NCBI GenBank assembly: GCA_025937955.1
Contig: JAICQI010000296.1
Coordinates: 1 to 7,150 of the forward strand
Length of the DNA: 7,150 nucleotides
Direction: 5' to 3'
Source: Pyrinomonadaceae bacterium
GTDB lineage: Bacteria > Acidobacteriota > Blastocatellia > Pyrinomonadales > Pyrinomonadaceae
Under the pieces are notes generated by a model. That model saw only the letters and a program-made list of their open reading frames with translations, was not told the origin of the DNA and made no database searches. This document shows positions 6,375 through 7,150 of this stretch, piece after piece. Within the stretch, counting starts at the first letter, position 1; the number at the start of each line of letters is the position of its first letter. The position numbers and the translations under genes were made by a program.

Positions 6375-6863
6375 TCACATTTTCTGGATTGTTATTGTAA
6401 CGATCGGTTTGTCTCCGGCGGTGCGATTGTACGAGACCCAGTAGCCGGCTTCGGGGTAACGATTTAGCTGATACATCGAACCGTCAGGTTTTGCCTGCAG
6501 GGCCGCTCCGAGCACTGTTTCCGGCGTTGGTGCCTTGCTGCTATCGCCGATGTAATCGATCGAGATTGCCGTCACCTTGTTCTTGTCGTCGTAGTAAATT
6601 TGAGCAGTTTCATAATCGGAAAAAACGAGCATGTCCTGGCCTTGACCTTTTTTGATGCCGTCGAGTTTTGACCGGACTTCATTGGCGGCCATGCCGATGG
6701 CGACACCGCGGTAGTCGGTATAAACCGGGGCATTGGCCGGCGCTTTGGTGGCCGGCGCATTCACGGCAGTTGCAAGTTGTTTTTGAGACCCAGTCTGCGC
6801 ACTGCAGATGGAAACGATGGCAAGTGTTAATAATGTCGCACGAACAATGTTCCCTTTGATCAT
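6375..6863 (-). CDS. Small exported protein, possibly SmpA/OmlA (BLIP-like) fold, 162 aa
   Basis: The protein has a clear signal peptide: basic MIKGNIVR, a hydrophobic stretch at about residues 9-20, and cleavage likely after CSA (residue 22). Cys20 lies in VSIC, which lacks the small residue before Cys expected of a lipobox, so a soluble periplasmic product is preferred over a lipoprotein. An Ala/Pro/Lys-rich linker (about 35-47) leads to YRGVAIGMAANEVRSKLDG (51-69). This resembles the 'G-M-...-EV...L' opening of SmpA/OmlA or BLIP-like domains, and the following alternation (AQIYYDDKNKVTAISIDY) suits beta-strands. The rest, rich in Tyr and ending VTITIQKM, I do not recognise. The ATG at 6863 has AAGGAG six bases upstream. 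Function is unknown; fold assignment is inference. It is separated from the acylase cluster by 134 bp containing two hairpins and is probably its own transcription unit. Confidence 0.85.
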   Translation of the reverse strand: MIKGNIVRATLLTLAIVSICSAQTGSQKQLATAVNAPATKAPANAPVYTDYRGVAIGMAANEVRSKLDGIKKGQGQDMLVFSDYETAQIYYDDKNKVTAISIDYIGDSSKAPTPETVLGAALQAKPDGSMYQLNRYPEAGYWVSYNRTAGDKPIVTITIQKM

Positions 6864-6869
6864 TTGTAG

Positions 6870-6875
6870 CTCCTT
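6870..6875 (-). promoter_or_regulatory. Ribosome binding site AAGGAG for the exported protein
   Basis: AAGGAG on the minus strand is followed by a six-base spacer and then ATG at 6863-6861. This fixes the start of the exported-protein gene. Confidence 0.8.
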
Positions 6876-6965
6876 CGAATTCAGGGACTCACTGATCCCG
6901 ACGAGATGTTAGGGAATTGAATGACTCTCCGGCATCGGTGGCATCACTCAGATTGAATAGGTGTT

Positions 6966-7005
6966 TTTACCTGCATGAGGGTTGGTTTACCTGCATGAGA
7001 GTTGG
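6966..7005 (+). repeat. Two tandem 20-bp direct repeats
   Basis: TTTACCTGCATGAGGGTTGG (6966-6985) is followed immediately by TTTACCTGCATGAGAGTTGG (6986-7005), with one mismatch. They lie 100-140 bp upstream of the exported-protein start and could be operator-like or simply a duplication at the edge of the REP block. Confidence 0.9.
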
Positions 7006-7026
7006 AAAGAGACGGTTGGAAAGAGA
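7001..7026 (+). repeat. Short direct repeat GTTGGAAAGAGA, two copies
   Basis: Copies lie at 7001-7012 and 7015-7026, separated by two bases. The first overlaps the end of the 20-bp duplication and the second abuts the REP hairpin, indicating nested small duplications at this junction. Confidence 0.75.
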
Positions 7027-7051
7027 TGCCACGGGCTTGCCCCGTGGAGTC
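7026..7051 (-). repeat. REP-type hairpin, copy 2, inverted relative to copy 1
   Basis: CCACGGG (7029-7035), loop CTTGC, and CCCGTGG (7041-7047) form the same 7-bp stem as copy 1. Read on the minus strand, the sequence from ACTCC through the stem to GGCAT matches copy 1 apart from two loop bases. GTAGC and CGTGA boxes lie 5' at similar positions (within 7054-7070 here), so the shared unit is longer than the hairpin. Confidence 0.85.
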
Positions 7052-7053
7052 TT

Positions 7054-7150
7054 CACGATATCCGCTACACGCCAGCTTAAAAAATCCCCGCGGATTCCAC
7101 AGGCTTTTACCGGGGAGGGGTCACGATATGAGCTACACGCCACCTTAAAA
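7054..7150. repeat. Two 29-bp direct repeats with 68-bp period
   Basis: The unit beginning CACGATAT, with GCTACACGCCA in the middle and CTTAAAA at the end, occurs at 7054-7082 and 7122-7150 with 26 of 29 identical bases. On the minus strand each contains GTAGC followed by CGTG, as in the REP copy 1 flank. Between them CCCCG (7086-7090) can pair with CGGGG (7111-7115), looking like a diverged REP stem. The array touches the window end and probably continues. Confidence 0.8.

Larger units (their letters stand above)
6876..7150. other. Gene-free repeat-rich block upstream of the exported protein
   Basis: No credible coding frame is visible on either strand. The first about 90 bases (6876-6965) must hold the promoter of the minus-strand gene, but I cannot point to convincing -35/-10 boxes. 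From 6966 to the window end the sequence is made almost entirely of direct repeats and REP-type elements, listed separately. Confidence 0.6.

Noticed and set aside
6786..6863. Lipoprotein signal (lipobox) in the 162-aa exported protein
   Set aside because: The residues before Cys20 are VSI, with Ile at the -1 position where Gly/Ala/Ser is needed. Cleavage by signal peptidase I after CSA fits better.
7054..7150. CRISPR-like pair of 29-bp repeats with a 39-bp spacer
   Set aside because: Only two copies with three mismatches are visible, the spacer contains a REP-like stem, and each repeat carries the GTAGC/CGTG boxes of the REP element. A BIME-like array explains it better.

Overview
The window reads as chromosomal DNA of a free-living, moderately GC-rich Gram-negative-type bacterium. 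All the complete genes lie on the minus strand, two of them have export signals, and gaps and gene ends are filled with short dispersed palindromes. Exported penicillin-acylase-type hydrolases, PAS/GAF double-hybrid histidine kinases and CCACGGG/CCCGTGG hairpins beside a Y1 transposase remind me of Acidobacteriota (Blastocatellia-like). That placement is inference from pattern memory, since no phylogenetic marker gene is present.

Layout from left to right. (1) 1-305, plus strand: the C-terminal part of a REP-associated Y1 (HUH) transposase. Its stop codon lies in the first unit of a five-copy 12-bp GTAGC array (302-361), which runs into a REP-type hairpin (371-389). (2) 432-3834, minus strand: a 1122-residue sensor kinase with order PAS, GAF, kinase, receiver, kinase, receiver. 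It is bracketed by a perfect 19-bp inverted repeat (468-486 and 3882-3900). (3) 3908-6058, minus strand: a secreted Ntn-hydrolase of the penicillin/acyl-homoserine-lactone acylase family. Its signal peptide is encoded largely by a palindromic repeat. (4) 6055-6240, minus strand: a 61-codon ORF overlapping the acylase start, flanked by two related palindromes. (5) 6375-6863, minus strand: a small exported protein, possibly of the SmpA/OmlA (BLIP-like) fold. (6) 6864-7150: a gene-free block of direct repeats and a second REP hairpin in inverted orientation to the first.

The small ORF, acylase and kinase are co-oriented and closely spaced, so they could be transcribed together: the ORF and acylase overlap, and 73 bp separate acylase and kinase. 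An exported amide hydrolase followed by a multi-input sensor kinase could link processing of an extracellular acylated compound to signalling, but neither substrate nor ligand can be read from the sequence.

The most unusual content is the repeats. There are at least three palindrome families: REP with GTAGC box, the GCCACAGATGAACGCG family, and the GACrCAAA family. Some copies have entered coding sequence, supplying a signal peptide in one gene and the last residues and stop codon in another. The REP family sits next to a transposase fragment in which the usual catalytic tyrosine position appears to be phenylalanine.
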